Shown: in pieces, positions 28,879-37,575 of the stretch | Layout: every line of letters starts with the position of its first letter | Numbering within the stretch: position 1 is the first letter of the stretch | Assembly (NCBI GenBank): GCA_020724775.1 | Contig: DYGG01000001.1 | Coordinates: 197,672 to 261,671, forward strand | Length of the DNA stretch: 64,000 nucleotides | Origin: Ignavibacterium sp. | GTDB taxonomy: Bacteria; Zixibacteria; MSB-5A5; GN15; PGXB01 | Direction of reading: 5' to 3' | Made by a program: the position numbers and the translations under genes | The notes under the pieces: model-generated | Databases searched by the model: none | What the model saw: the letters and a program-made list of their open reading frames with translations, nothing else | What the model was told of the DNA's origin: nothing

Positions 28879-29974
28879 TTCGTCCTCTGGCGGCGATTGT
28901 GAGTTTTCTCAATATCTTCTCCTTACTCACAAGATAGGCAAAATCAAAGAGGTTCATCACGGTGCAGGCATGGTTAGGAATGATTTTGAGCTTTTCGCCT
29001 ATCTGATATTTTTCTTTAGGTCTGTCGATTATGCCATGCTCTTCCGAGAGGCGGCTTAATCGGTCTCCCTTCTTTTCAATGTACCCGAAACCTTCTATGA
29101 AATTTCTGCCATGGGCTCCTTTATCGAGGCCGAGCGCTTTGCTGCCGGAGTCGATGATGACTCGCTCTTTTGAAGGCACGCTTATCACGGTGGCAAACAC
29201 GGTGAGGGCGCAATCAATTATCCGGGCGGTTCCCAGGGCTACCTGAGTCATATCGTTGAAAATGTAATTTCCGACCCTAAGTTCAGTCACGCCTTTCACG
29301 ACGGCACAGTACTCGGCGGTCGGAGTAGAACCGACACTGATGGTTTTGATATCATATCCGGAGCGTCGGAGTCTCTCGGCAAAATTCACCAGCATTGCTC
29401 CCTCCATTGTGCCGATAAATCCCCGTTCCTCCCTGCTTGTTGCGCCGTAGGCATGCCCGGCATGGGTCATCAGTCCGACCAGGTTTATGCCTTTCACAGA
29501 TGCCGCAGTCTTGAATATCTTCTCCAGTTGTTTATAAGAATTAACGCCGTTGCGATTCAGGCCGGAATTCACCTCGGCAAGAAGTTGCAGCCGGCCTGCT
29601 CGGCGACCCAGGACACTTGCAATCATAATCAGATGCTCAGTCGAATCGACTGCCAGGGAGAGGCGACAGTGGGACGCCAGGCGGGCAACGCGGCGTAATT
29701 TGTCTTCACCGACAACCAGATTGGCGATTTGAATATCTCTGATACCGGCTTTTGCAAAAATCTCCGCTTCTCCTACTTTAGCCACGGCGACGCCGACCGC
29801 CCCGGCGCGAATCTGCCAGCGGGCAAGTTCCGGTATCTTATGTGTTTTCACATGAACGCGCAGGGCAACCCTATTTCGGGCGGCGAGCCGTTTCATCCGG
29901 TGAATGTTCTTTTCGATGACCTCCCGTTCCAGAAGAATGGCGGGCGTGCTTATGGTGTCAATTGATTTCAACAT
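28871..29974 (-). CDS. PLP enzyme of the D-threonine aldolase / D-serine dehydratase family
   Basis: A 367-residue fold-type III PLP enzyme. VHVKTHKIPEL (residues 40-50) contains the Schiff-base lysine motif. The C-terminal PNHACTVMNL carries the His/Cys metal pair of D-serine dehydratase and D-threonine aldolase. SVGSTPTAEY is a phosphate-binding segment. It likely cleaves or deaminates D-beta-hydroxy amino acids; which substrate it uses cannot be read. The gene overlaps the thiamine pyrophosphokinase gene downstream. Alanine racemase itself is excluded by the metal site. Confidence 0.83.
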   Translation of the reverse strand: MLKSIDTISTPAILLEREVIEKNIHRMKRLAARNRVALRVHVKTHKIPELARWQIRAGAVGVAVAKVGEAEIFAKAGIRDIQIANLVVGEDKLRRVARLASHCRLSLAVDSTEHLIMIASVLGRRAGRLQLLAEVNSGLNRNGVNSYKQLEKIFKTAASVKGINLVGLMTHAGHAYGATSREERGFIGTMEGAMLVNFAERLRRSGYDIKTISVGSTPTAEYCAVVKGVTELRVGNYIFNDMTQVALGTARIIDCALTVFATVISVPSKERVIIDSGSKALGLDKGAHGRNFIEGFGYIEKKGDRLSRLSEEHGIIDRPKEKYQIGEKLKIIPNHACTVMNLFDFAYLVSKEKILRKLTIAARGRSD

Positions 29975-30025
29975 AGTCGGAAGATATATAATGAGCCGTC
30001 GAATTCAAATATTTATGAATCATGC

Positions 30026-32149
30026 TCACCGCGTGAGATAAGCGCCGAGTGCTCCACAAAGGAGCACCGACAATATTGAAACCAGAATACAATCAACTCC
30101 TATTATCGGGAGCAGGACAGTAAGCGGAAGAATTGCTCCTACAGACGAGCCCAGAATTTCGACGCCGTAACCGATACCCCGATTGGCATGGGCGCGACCA
30201 TAATAATATCTACCGGTAGCGGCGACAAAGAGGCTGCCGGTGCCAAGCGCCACCGTAAAGAGAAAGAGCAGATGATAGTACAGAGCGTATTTGGGGAGAA
30301 TGCTGTCATAGGTCAAAAGGAGTAATCCCGAGGCCAGTATGAGCAACATGATTGATGGGATGGAAAGACTGTCGCTGGCGCTTCGAAGCGCCAGATATGT
30401 ACCGAGCGCAAGTCCCAGCATGAATACTCCCACCAGAAGCCCCAGGTCCGAATAAAGCGCCCCGGCGCTTGACTGGAAAAGATAAAAGGAGACCAGTTCC
30501 AGAGAGAGGGAGGCAAATCCGGCGACAAAATAAAGAATAAGGGCGAAATTGCGTCGGCGATGGCGCCTGATAAGCGCCGTTAGGTACAGAACGATAAACA
30601 TAGCCGCGGCGAGTATAGCCGCGTAAGGACGCTCTAAAAGTATCGTCACCATTACTCTGGCGAACCTCTCGGTCTGCGCCTGAAAAACAGCCCCCCTTTG
30701 AACTAAGGATGGCTTTTCCACTTGATTGATAGCGTTGTCTGTCTGCAAAGCTTGATTGAGCCTTGCTATTTTCAAAGACTGAAGGCGGTCTTCCAGAAAT
30801 CCCCGATTTACAAATGCAGTCGAGAATCCCAGTTCTTCGGTTCTCCGGATAATTTCTGCAGCCGGAATATTAATGACCGAATCGGCTGAGGCAAAAAAGA
30901 GTGTGGTTTCGCCGGGCCAGAATGTAACATATGGGAAGGAGGCGCGAATGCTGTTATATATTACAGCCAGCGCTCTTCCTTTCTCATCAGATATATGGCG
31001 GTCGCTATCATAGGGCGTGTTCAGAAGAACAACCCCCTTTGGATTCAATGCCGTTCTCAATTGACTGAGGAAAGATGCAGTTAATAGACGGTTCCCCAGG
31101 TAGGTTTCTGTTTCGCCGATATTTATGACGGCATAATCAAATCGGCTGACCAGGTCCCGTCGGGAGAAAAAAGCAATCGGGTCATCGTTTATCACTGTCA
31201 GATTAGATGGCCTCCCGAAAAGTTGACTCCCTATCTCCTCGAGTTTAGCGCGTGGGTCAAGGCAGACAATTTTAAGACTGGGCAGAGAGTCCGCCAATTC
31301 CGAAAAGAGAAAATCACCTCGGCCGACATATAGAAAACTGTTACCTTCCGGATTATAAAGGAGCGGGGTAATCAGGGAATATTCGGCGGCGCTCCGATCG
31401 GGGAAAGTAGTTTCCCGCAGATTATCGGTTATAAGGCTGATATTCTCGGCATTGCGGATTATCGCTTGCTTGCCGTACGGGGTTTCAAAACTGTCGATAA
31501 CTTCAGTAGGGGCGTATTTGATCTTTTCAATTTTCCACTCCAACTCTGGGATCGCAATTATCACAAATAGCGCGCAGACCAGAACGATAGCCGATTGTAA
31601 CCAGAGATTTAACTTTTTTACAACCATAAATGTCAAAGTAAGAGATGCAATTATGATGGCGATGGATAGCCCCGTGACGGACAGAGAGAGAAATGCCGTA
31701 ACCGCCGCTCCGCCTACAAACGCCCCCCATCCTTCAAAGAGATATACCTCGGCAACCGCCGCGGCCGGTTTGTATCCTTCTGCGGTTATCGCCGGGAATA
31801 ACGCTCCTGATACAAACCCAACAGGGAAAATGGCGAGTGTTGATATAAGCAGCGCCTTGCCGAGAGGAATAACTTCTCCCGGAATCAGGCCCAGCAATTG
31901 CGGCGCAAAACGAATTGCCAACAGGACTATAAGCAGCAGAAGAGACCCGGCCAAGAACAATGTCTTGAGGCGAAGTCCTCTTTTTTCATTTCCACGCCAG
32001 AATGACCCCAGCGCCACCGCTAACAACCAGGCGAAAAGAGTAATTCCGATAAATAATTCTCTGCCATTTAAGGTTGCCAATACCTCCCTTAAGATTAAGA
32101 CCTGCGCCCCGACCGAAAAAAGACCAAGAAAGAATGCCTGGCGTTTCAT
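30026..32149 (-). CDS. Multi-spanning membrane protein with degenerate spermidine-synthase-like domain
   Basis: A 707-residue protein. About six hydrophobic helices occupy residues 1-205. A Rossmann-like soluble domain follows (about 215-460), and another helical set fills the C-terminus (about 520-705). The soluble domain resembles spermidine synthase, but the SAM-binding loop reads LYVGRGDFLFSEL instead of the usual GGGDG, so catalysis and SAM binding are uncertain. The start at 32149 shares one base with the stop of the radical SAM gene (TGATG), which implies coupled translation. Proteins of this type are annotated as fused MFS/spermidine synthase. A function in the AmmeMemoRadiSam system is inferred only from position. 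Confidence 0.75.
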   Translation of the reverse strand: MKRQAFFLGLFSVGAQVLILREVLATLNGRELFIGITLFAWLLAVALGSFWRGNEKRGLRLKTLFLAGSLLLLIVLLAIRFAPQLLGLIPGEVIPLGKALLISTLAIFPVGFVSGALFPAITAEGYKPAAAVAEVYLFEGWGAFVGGAAVTAFLSLSVTGLSIAIIIASLTLTFMVVKKLNLWLQSAIVLVCALFVIIAIPELEWKIEKIKYAPTEVIDSFETPYGKQAIIRNAENISLITDNLRETTFPDRSAAEYSLITPLLYNPEGNSFLYVGRGDFLFSELADSLPSLKIVCLDPRAKLEEIGSQLFGRPSNLTVINDDPIAFFSRRDLVSRFDYAVINIGETETYLGNRLLTASFLSQLRTALNPKGVVLLNTPYDSDRHISDEKGRALAVIYNSIRASFPYVTFWPGETTLFFASADSVINIPAAEIIRRTEELGFSTAFVNRGFLEDRLQSLKIARLNQALQTDNAINQVEKPSLVQRGAVFQAQTERFARVMVTILLERPYAAILAAAMFIVLYLTALIRRHRRRNFALILYFVAGFASLSLELVSFYLFQSSAGALYSDLGLLVGVFMLGLALGTYLALRSASDSLSIPSIMLLILASGLLLLTYDSILPKYALYYHLLFLFTVALGTGSLFVAATGRYYYGRAHANRGIGYGVEILGSSVGAILPLTVLLPIIGVDCILVSILSVLLCGALGAYLTR

Positions 32150-33291
32150 CAGAATATACCCGGCACGACTTTCCGGCAAAACCGACAGAGATTCCTCTCG
32201 ATATTTTTCTGCAATATTTGATACCCCCGCCGCTCGATCAGAATCTTGCCGCACTTTGGGCAGTAAGTCGATTCCGCCCGGTGTCCCGGAAGATTGCCGA
32301 GGTAAACATACTCAAGTCCTTCCGCGCGGCAGATTTCATACGCCCGCTCCAGTGTTGTTTGCGGAGTGGGGGGAAGATTTTTTAGGAGGTATAGAGGATG
32401 GAAGCGCGAAAAGTGGACCGGTGTCTCGATACCGATATAATTTTTTATCCAATGCGCCAGGTCACGGAACTCGGCCTCCGAGTCGTTTAGAGTCGGCACC
32501 ACCAGATAGACAATCTCCAGCCAGGCGCCGGAATTTTTTATCTGAATGATGGCATCCAGCACAGGTTTCAATTGTCCGCCGACAATGTTCCGATAATAGT
32601 CTTCTCGAATCGCCTTCAAGTCAACTTTGACGGCATCCAACTGCGGAAGGAGTGCCTTGAGCGGCTCCGGCTCGATATAACCGCCGGTTATCATGACTGA
32701 TTTGATGCCACTCTTCTGTCCCAGTTCCGCGATGTCATACATAAATTCATAAAATATCACCGGCTCCGAATATGTATAGGCAATGACCGGAACTCGCTCC
32801 CTTATGCAGATATCAATCGCCGCTTGCGGGGAGAGTTCAAAGTTGTCGGTTTGTTCCGGTCGCATCTGCGAAATCTCCCAGTTCTGGCAGAACTTGCAGT
32901 TAACATTGCATCCGGCCGTCGCCAGCGAAAACGCCCTGGCGCCGGGAAGAAAATGAAAAAGAGGTTTCTTCTCGATCGGGTCGATATTGGCGGAGCAGGG
33001 AAAGCCATAGACTAGGGTGTAATATTTGTCGGCGCGATTCTCTCGAGTGCCGCAGTATCCTCTTTCGAGGTCGGTTACTCGGCATCTGCGGGGACAGATT
33101 TGACATTCGATTCCGCCGCTCTCGAGTCTCTTGTAGAAACGGGCTTCCTTTGAAGAAAGTTGTTTTGTGAAAGAGAAGGCGCAGGCGTTTTCAATTCCAC
33201 CCAGAAATCGAGGAAGGAACTCGGTGCCGGCGAGGGTCGTGGCAAGGGTTCCCCCTGCCACTGATTTTATGAAGAGACGTCTTTTCATCAA
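32149..33291 (-). CDS. amrS: AmmeMemoRadiSam system radical SAM enzyme with Tat signal
   Basis: A 380-residue radical SAM protein. The cluster motif CNVNCKFC is at residues 128-135, preceded by cysteine pairs QICPRRC and GYCGTR. SNIDP-like and GGYIEPEPLKALLPQLDAVKVDLKA segments are typical of the AmrS/PflA-like family. A second cysteine cluster, STYCPKCGKILIERRGY, is near the C-terminus. Residues 1-45 look like a twin-arginine signal: KRRLFIK, a hydrophobic stretch and an ACA cleavage site. The gene overlaps the DUF362 gene upstream by 4 bp. A Tat leader on a radical SAM enzyme is unexpected, because SAM and reductant are cytoplasmic. Confidence 0.88.
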   Translation of the reverse strand: MMKRRLFIKSVAGGTLATTLAGTEFLPRFLGGIENACAFSFTKQLSSKEARFYKRLESGGIECQICPRRCRVTDLERGYCGTRENRADKYYTLVYGFPCSANIDPIEKKPLFHFLPGARAFSLATAGCNVNCKFCQNWEISQMRPEQTDNFELSPQAAIDICIRERVPVIAYTYSEPVIFYEFMYDIAELGQKSGIKSVMITGGYIEPEPLKALLPQLDAVKVDLKAIREDYYRNIVGGQLKPVLDAIIQIKNSGAWLEIVYLVVPTLNDSEAEFRDLAHWIKNYIGIETPVHFSRFHPLYLLKNLPPTPQTTLERAYEICRAEGLEYVYLGNLPGHRAESTYCPKCGKILIERRGYQILQKNIERNLCRFCRKVVPGIF

Positions 33292-34208
33292 AACAGACTC
33301 CCTTCATGCAGGGCGCCTTGGCTGTCCATAGTCTTTACGTTGAGTTGAATATTCTTGACATCAGCAGTGCCGTACTTCAGCCGCTCCGCGGTTGCCAGGT
33401 ATCTGACGGGACGTCCCGATTTTTCAAGACTGGGGAGGTTATGGGCGGCACGGAGATGTTCCAGAATTTGAAGAGCGACAGTATCAGCCGCCACCGGGTC
33501 ATCCGATAAGATAATGCCGCCGTACTCAGTCAGGTAGCGGCTGTCAAATCCGGGACCGCCATTATATTGAATGCGGAAGGCATCGATAATAGTCAGTTTC
33601 AGTTTCTCTTTAACCGGGGCAATCCCGAGTACCTGGGCGGCGAATGGGTCGCAGTTGCTGTCATGGTACTTATTAGGATTGTTGATTACCCCGTACAGAT
33701 TTTTCAGCCCCCCCGAGAGTCCTGCAATGGAGTGGTCTTTCAATACCGGCAGATTTATGAGCGATTTAATCTCCTCGGTGAGAATCCGACTGACCAGAGA
33801 ATTAACCTCGCCGGAAGAATATATTTCACGGCTGTAGCCGAAACGGCTGACATCGGTGCCGAAGGCTCGCACGCCAAATGACGACAGATTCAGTTTGAAG
33901 CCGGCACCATCCAGTTCATTGCTGGTGCGGTCCCAGATAATTATATCGTTCTCATCGCGGCCGTTTCTTACCAGAAGCGCTATGAGCGCCTCCACCAGAG
34001 CCACCGACGTTGAATTATATTGCCTCGTCAGGCAATTAACTTTGAGACCGATGACTCCAGGTGGAATATATTTCTTAATAGCATCTGTGACTTGAACCAT
34101 TCCGGTTAATTCGTTCAGCCCGACCTCAAGCATGGTCATAAAAACTCCCACACTCGGAGACTTTGCCTCTGAGGGCCGCTCTGACCTTACTACAACCACC
34201 CGGCTCAT
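33288..34208 (-). CDS. DUF362 domain protein
   Basis: A 306-residue protein of the DUF362 family, seen in KVNCLTRQYNST, IIIWDRTSNELDGAGF, SLINLPVLKDHSIAGLSGGLKNLYGVI and GGIILSDDPVAADTVALQIL. DUF362 proteins often accompany AmmeMemoRadiSam genes; their reaction is not established. The C-terminal [4Fe-4S] ferredoxin found in many relatives is absent. The ATG at 34208 (MSRVVVVRSE) is preferred to an upstream TTG because the -35 and -10 boxes of its own promoter occupy that part. The message would then start at or next to the ATG. It is the first gene of the minus-strand operon. Confidence 0.85.
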   Translation of the reverse strand: MSRVVVVRSERPSEAKSPSVGVFMTMLEVGLNELTGMVQVTDAIKKYIPPGVIGLKVNCLTRQYNSTSVALVEALIALLVRNGRDENDIIIWDRTSNELDGAGFKLNLSSFGVRAFGTDVSRFGYSREIYSSGEVNSLVSRILTEEIKSLINLPVLKDHSIAGLSGGLKNLYGVINNPNKYHDSNCDPFAAQVLGIAPVKEKLKLTIIDAFRIQYNGGPGFDSRYLTEYGGIILSDDPVAADTVALQILEHLRAAHNLPSLEKSGRPVRYLATAERLKYGTADVKNIQLNVKTMDSQGALHEGSLF

Positions 34209-34297
34209 ACTGTCATATACAATCGATATCGTTTGGTCTGTCAACTCTTTTTTCCTTGACCGGCTGAACTTTGTGCGGTATTCTCTTGATTACAGAT
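34209..34297. promoter_or_regulatory. Back-to-back promoters between DUF362 and Memo-AMMECR1 genes
   Basis: Two sigma70-type promoters face apart. Minus: TTGACA (34244-34239), 17-base spacer, TGTATA (34221-34216), start near 34209 and ATG at 34208. Plus: TTGACC (34256-34261), 17-base spacer, TATTCT (34279-34284), start near 34291 and ATG at 34298. The -35 boxes are only 11 bases apart. Both messages would be leaderless or nearly so, and no ribosome-binding site precedes either ATG. Confidence 0.6.
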
Positions 34298-35824
34298 ATG
34301 TCACATTTTCGCACCATATTAGAGTCTTTATTGATACTCCTAATTTGCCGCTGTTTACCAGCATCGGCAGAAGTTCGCCAGCCGGCCGTTGCCGGGCAGT
34401 TCTACCCGGCAAGCAAGGTTGCCCTTTCAACTATGGTGACAGAGCATCTGGGGGCTGTCTCCTCATCCGAGCCAATCGACGGCGATATTATCGCTCTCAT
34501 TGTTCCGCACGCCGGTCTGGTTTATTCCGGTCCTATCGCGGCGCATGCTTATAAGTTAATTAACGGAAACTCTTTTGACCGGGTTGTTCTCTGCGGTGTG
34601 TCACATCGTCATCGATTTAAGGGGATTTCGGTCTATGGTCCGGGCATAGTATGGAAAACTCCTCTGGGCGAGGTGCCGTGCGGTGACGAAATCTGCCGGA
34701 AGTTGCTCGGCTCATTTGAAGGAGTGGAGGTAATCCCCGAGGCTCATCTGCAGGAACACAGCCTCGAGGTGCAACTTCCTTATTTGCAAACGGTGCTGAC
34801 CGGCTTCAAGATAATTCCGATTATTATGGGATACCCGGATGAAGAGAACATAACTCTCCTTGAAAAGGTTCTTACGGGTGTCCCGGATGAGGGAAGAACC
34901 GTCCTGATTGCTTCGACCGACTGGCAACATTACCGGTCCGCATCCGAAGGATGGAAACTCGACTCGGTCGGAATAGACTGTATCAAAAATCTTGATGCCG
35001 ACCGTCTGGAAAAGAGTTTGCAAACCGGCAAGACCGAAATGTGCGGGGGAGGAGCGGCAGTTGCCGTAATGCGTGCCGCCATTAGCAGGGGCGCCAATCG
35101 AGTAAAAATTCTTAAATACGGCGATTCCGGCGACCAGAGCGGCGACAAAAGTAGCGTGGTTGGATATCTTGCGGCGGTTATTTATCGCTCCGGGAAGGAG
35201 TCTTCAAACGATGAAGTTAAAATCGATGAAAAATCTGAGACCGCTCTGTCCGTCACGACTACCGATACTGCGCTTTTCAACGAGCGGGATTTGACGTCCG
35301 ATGTCAAAAATAAACTCCTGAGTCTTGCCCGTAATTCAATTCTATCGTATATGGAAAACCGTACTGTTCCGGCAATTGAAACTGACGGATGCCTGGGTAA
35401 ACCAGGCGCCGCATTTGTAACCTTGACCCGTAATGGCCATCTTCGCGGCTGTATCGGTCAAACCGCCGCCACCGAGTCGATATCAGGCACGGTGGCGAAT
35501 TGTGCCATCCAGGCTGCTTTCGGCGACCCGCGCTTCCTGCCGGTCGGACCTGATGAATTGCCGCAACTGCATATCGAAATCTCCATTCTCACTCCGCTGA
35601 AAAAAATAACTTCACTGGATGAAATCGAAGTGGGCCGTGATGGCTTGATGATTGCTTACGGCAATAGCCGGGGGCTCCTGCTGCCTCAGGTGGCGGCTTC
35701 TTATCGATGGAGCCGCGAGGAATTCCTGATACAACTTTGCCGCAAAGCCGGCATTCCTCCGGAGAGTTATCGCAGACCGGAAGCGGTGATATATAAGTTT
35801 GGGGCAATCGTTTTCGGCGAGTAA
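34298..35824 (+). CDS. AmmeMemoRadiSam fusion: Memo-like (AmrB) plus AMMECR1-like (AmrA) domains, with signal peptide
   Basis: A 508-residue fusion. Residues 1-25 (SHFRTILESLLILLICRCL, then PASAEV) look like a Sec signal peptide. The Memo domain (about 25-300) has QPAVAGQFYP, VPHAGLVYSGP, CGVSHRHRFKG, EHSLEVQLPYLQ and STDWQHY, the conserved His-rich pocket. The AMMECR1 domain (about 335-508) has GAFVTL-like FVTLTRNGHLRGCIGQ, FGDPRFLPV and RGLLLPQVA. Memo and AMMECR1 are separate proteins in many organisms. The gene faces away from the DUF362-radical SAM operon, which supplies the third component. Start choice is tied to the promoter at 34256-34284. Confidence 0.9.
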   Translation: MSHFRTILESLLILLICRCLPASAEVRQPAVAGQFYPASKVALSTMVTEHLGAVSSSEPIDGDIIALIVPHAGLVYSGPIAAHAYKLINGNSFDRVVLCGVSHRHRFKGISVYGPGIVWKTPLGEVPCGDEICRKLLGSFEGVEVIPEAHLQEHSLEVQLPYLQTVLTGFKIIPIIMGYPDEENITLLEKVLTGVPDEGRTVLIASTDWQHYRSASEGWKLDSVGIDCIKNLDADRLEKSLQTGKTEMCGGGAAVAVMRAAISRGANRVKILKYGDSGDQSGDKSSVVGYLAAVIYRSGKESSNDEVKIDEKSETALSVTTTDTALFNERDLTSDVKNKLLSLARNSILSYMENRTVPAIETDGCLGKPGAAFVTLTRNGHLRGCIGQTAATESISGTVANCAIQAAFGDPRFLPVGPDELPQLHIEISILTPLKKITSLDEIEVGRDGLMIAYGNSRGLLLPQVAASYRWSREEFLIQLCRKAGIPPESYRRPEAVIYKFGAIVFGE

Positions 35825-35832
35825 GGGCATCC

Positions 35833-35861
35833 TTGACAAGCGGTTTTAATATTGTTATGAT
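35833..35861 (+). promoter_or_regulatory. Strong promoter of the 35.9-47.3 kb operon
   Basis: A perfect TTGACA (35833-35838), a 17-base spacer and TATGAT (35856-35861). The predicted start near 35868 leaves a 23-base leader with a GGAGG ribosome site before the TTG start at 35891. It is the best promoter seen in the protein-coding part of the window. Confidence 0.75.
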
Positions 35862-35890
35862 ATTAATTTACAGGAAAATGGAGGTCCCAT

Positions 35891-36970
35891 TTGATTTACG
35901 GAGTCATACTTGCCGGCGGGCGGGGAGAAAGGTTCTGGCCTCTCTCTCGCGCTGACCGTCCCAAACAACTTCTGCGACTCATTTCCGACCGGACTATGCT
36001 GCAAGAGACTATTGACCGCGTTTTACCGCTGATTCCGATGGAGCGCATCTTTGTCGTTACCTCCGAAAATATGATCAGGCCGATTCTTGATGAAATCCCA
36101 TCTTTGAAACCGGAAAACATTCTGGCGGAGCCTCGCGGCCGTAACACCTGCCTTGCCATAGGGCTTGCCGCGGAACATCTTAGCCGAACTGACCCTGATG
36201 CCGTTATGGTAGTTCTCTCTGCCGACCATATCATTCGTCCCGCCGAGCGGCTAATTGAGATAATCAAGGCGGGGGCGGAAGTCGCTGCCCAGGAAGAGCG
36301 GCTGATAACTATCGGTATCGAGCCGACCCGCGCCGAGACCGGATATGGATATATAAAACTGGGTCAGCAGCATAAGAAGGTTAATGGGTATGCCTTCTAT
36401 ACGGTCGATGCCTTCACCGAAAAACCGAAAGCGGTGGTGGCGCAGGAGTATTACTACGGACGGAAACATCTCTGGAATTCGGGGATGTTTATCTGGTCGG
36501 TGAAATCGATTCTTAGTTCCATAGGCCAGTGCCAGCCCGATATGAGGGAGATGCTCGGCGGATATGCCCGGGGTATTGGCACCGGCGAAGAATGGGCACT
36601 TCGGACCGACCTTTATGACAAAGCCGAACCGATTTCCATCGATATTGCCGTCCTGGAAAACGCCGAAAACGTTTTGACCATAAAAGCAGACGTTCTCTGG
36701 GATGATGTTGGGAGCTGGAATGCCCTTGAGCGGTATAAAGATAAAGACCGCGATAATAATGTGATTATCGGTGCCGCCAGAATTTCGGATGTGTATGAGA
36801 CTACCATCTATAATGAGGCTGACGGAATGATTGTCTCTATTGGCGTCTCCGACCTGGTGATTGTCAAAACCGATAAGGTGGTTCTTGTGGCTCATAAGAC
36901 AAAGGCCAACGACATCAAGAAAATTCTCTCTCAGTTTGCCGAGGACAAAGACCTGCAGAAATTTCTCTGA
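35891..36970 (+). CDS. manC: Mannose-1-phosphate guanylyltransferase
   Basis: Makes GDP-mannose from mannose-1-phosphate and GTP for surface glycans. The 359 residues start with the nucleotidyltransferase signature VILAGGRGERFWPLSR and PKQLL, then VLSADHII, TGYGYIKLG, FTEKPK, WNSGMFIW and the C-terminal WDDVGSWNALE. There is no phosphomannose isomerase domain, so it is the single-function form. The start is TTG, chosen for the GGAGG site 6 bases upstream and the family N-terminus IYGVILAGG. It heads a long run of plus-strand genes. Confidence 0.93.
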   Translation: MIYGVILAGGRGERFWPLSRADRPKQLLRLISDRTMLQETIDRVLPLIPMERIFVVTSENMIRPILDEIPSLKPENILAEPRGRNTCLAIGLAAEHLSRTDPDAVMVVLSADHIIRPAERLIEIIKAGAEVAAQEERLITIGIEPTRAETGYGYIKLGQQHKKVNGYAFYTVDAFTEKPKAVVAQEYYYGRKHLWNSGMFIWSVKSILSSIGQCQPDMREMLGGYARGIGTGEEWALRTDLYDKAEPISIDIAVLENAENVLTIKADVLWDDVGSWNALERYKDKDRDNNVIIGAARISDVYETTIYNEADGMIVSIGVSDLVIVKTDKVVLVAHKTKANDIKKILSQFAEDKDLQKFL

Positions 36971-36972
36971 TT

Positions 36973-37575
36973 ATGAAGATTACATCGACTTCAATACTGC
37001 TTCTATCGCTGATTTTTATGGCCGGCTGTGGCGGGATGCGGTTAACCAAAGGAAAAGATGACAGGGGAAAAGTCCGGTTCACGCCGGAAACATACCCTCT
37101 CAATATCCCGGAAGATATGGCGGTCATACCGGCGCTCTATCCAATGCCTGCTCCTGATTCGGCGCCACGGCTTCTTTCCCCTCCGGCACCTCAAACTACA
37201 TTCCGAATTGACAGCACCACAGCGCCATTGGAACTATATCGGGTGCAGATATTTACTTCCCGTACTTATGGACCGGCGGTCCGGGAGCAAAGTATCGCCT
37301 CGGAAATTTTCGACAAAAGAGTGGCCCTCGACTACGAAGTTCCTTACTATAAAGTGCGACTCGGTGATTTCGAAAACCGCCGTCAAGCCGAAGACTATCT
37401 CTCCATTGCAAAGGACACCGGTTATGACTCTGCCTGGGTAGTGCGGGTCACCCTGAATGTCCAAAATCTTGAGCCGACCTATCGCGCTACCGATGCCGAG
37501 AGCCGCTATCAATCGCCGTCCATGCCATCGGAAACCGAAATAAATAATGACAGCACCTCTAATCCTGGATATTGA
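36973..37575 (+). CDS. SPOR-domain lipoprotein
   Basis: A 200-residue lipoprotein. A signal peptide ends in the lipobox FMAGC, so the mature protein begins at a lipidated cysteine near residue 19. A proline-rich linker leads to a SPOR domain (about 85-165: LYRVQIFTSRTYGPAVREQ ... YKVRLGDFENRRQAEDYL), which binds denuded peptidoglycan at division sites. It starts 2 bp after manC and its 3' end overlaps tsaC by 29 bp. The tail after the SPOR domain is low complexity. Division or cell-wall role is inferred from the domain. Confidence 0.85.
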   Translation: MKITSTSILLLSLIFMAGCGGMRLTKGKDDRGKVRFTPETYPLNIPEDMAVIPALYPMPAPDSAPRLLSPPAPQTTFRIDSTTAPLELYRVQIFTSRTYGPAVREQSIASEIFDKRVALDYEVPYYKVRLGDFENRRQAEDYLSIAKDTGYDSAWVVRVTLNVQNLEPTYRATDAESRYQSPSMPSETEINNDSTSNPGY

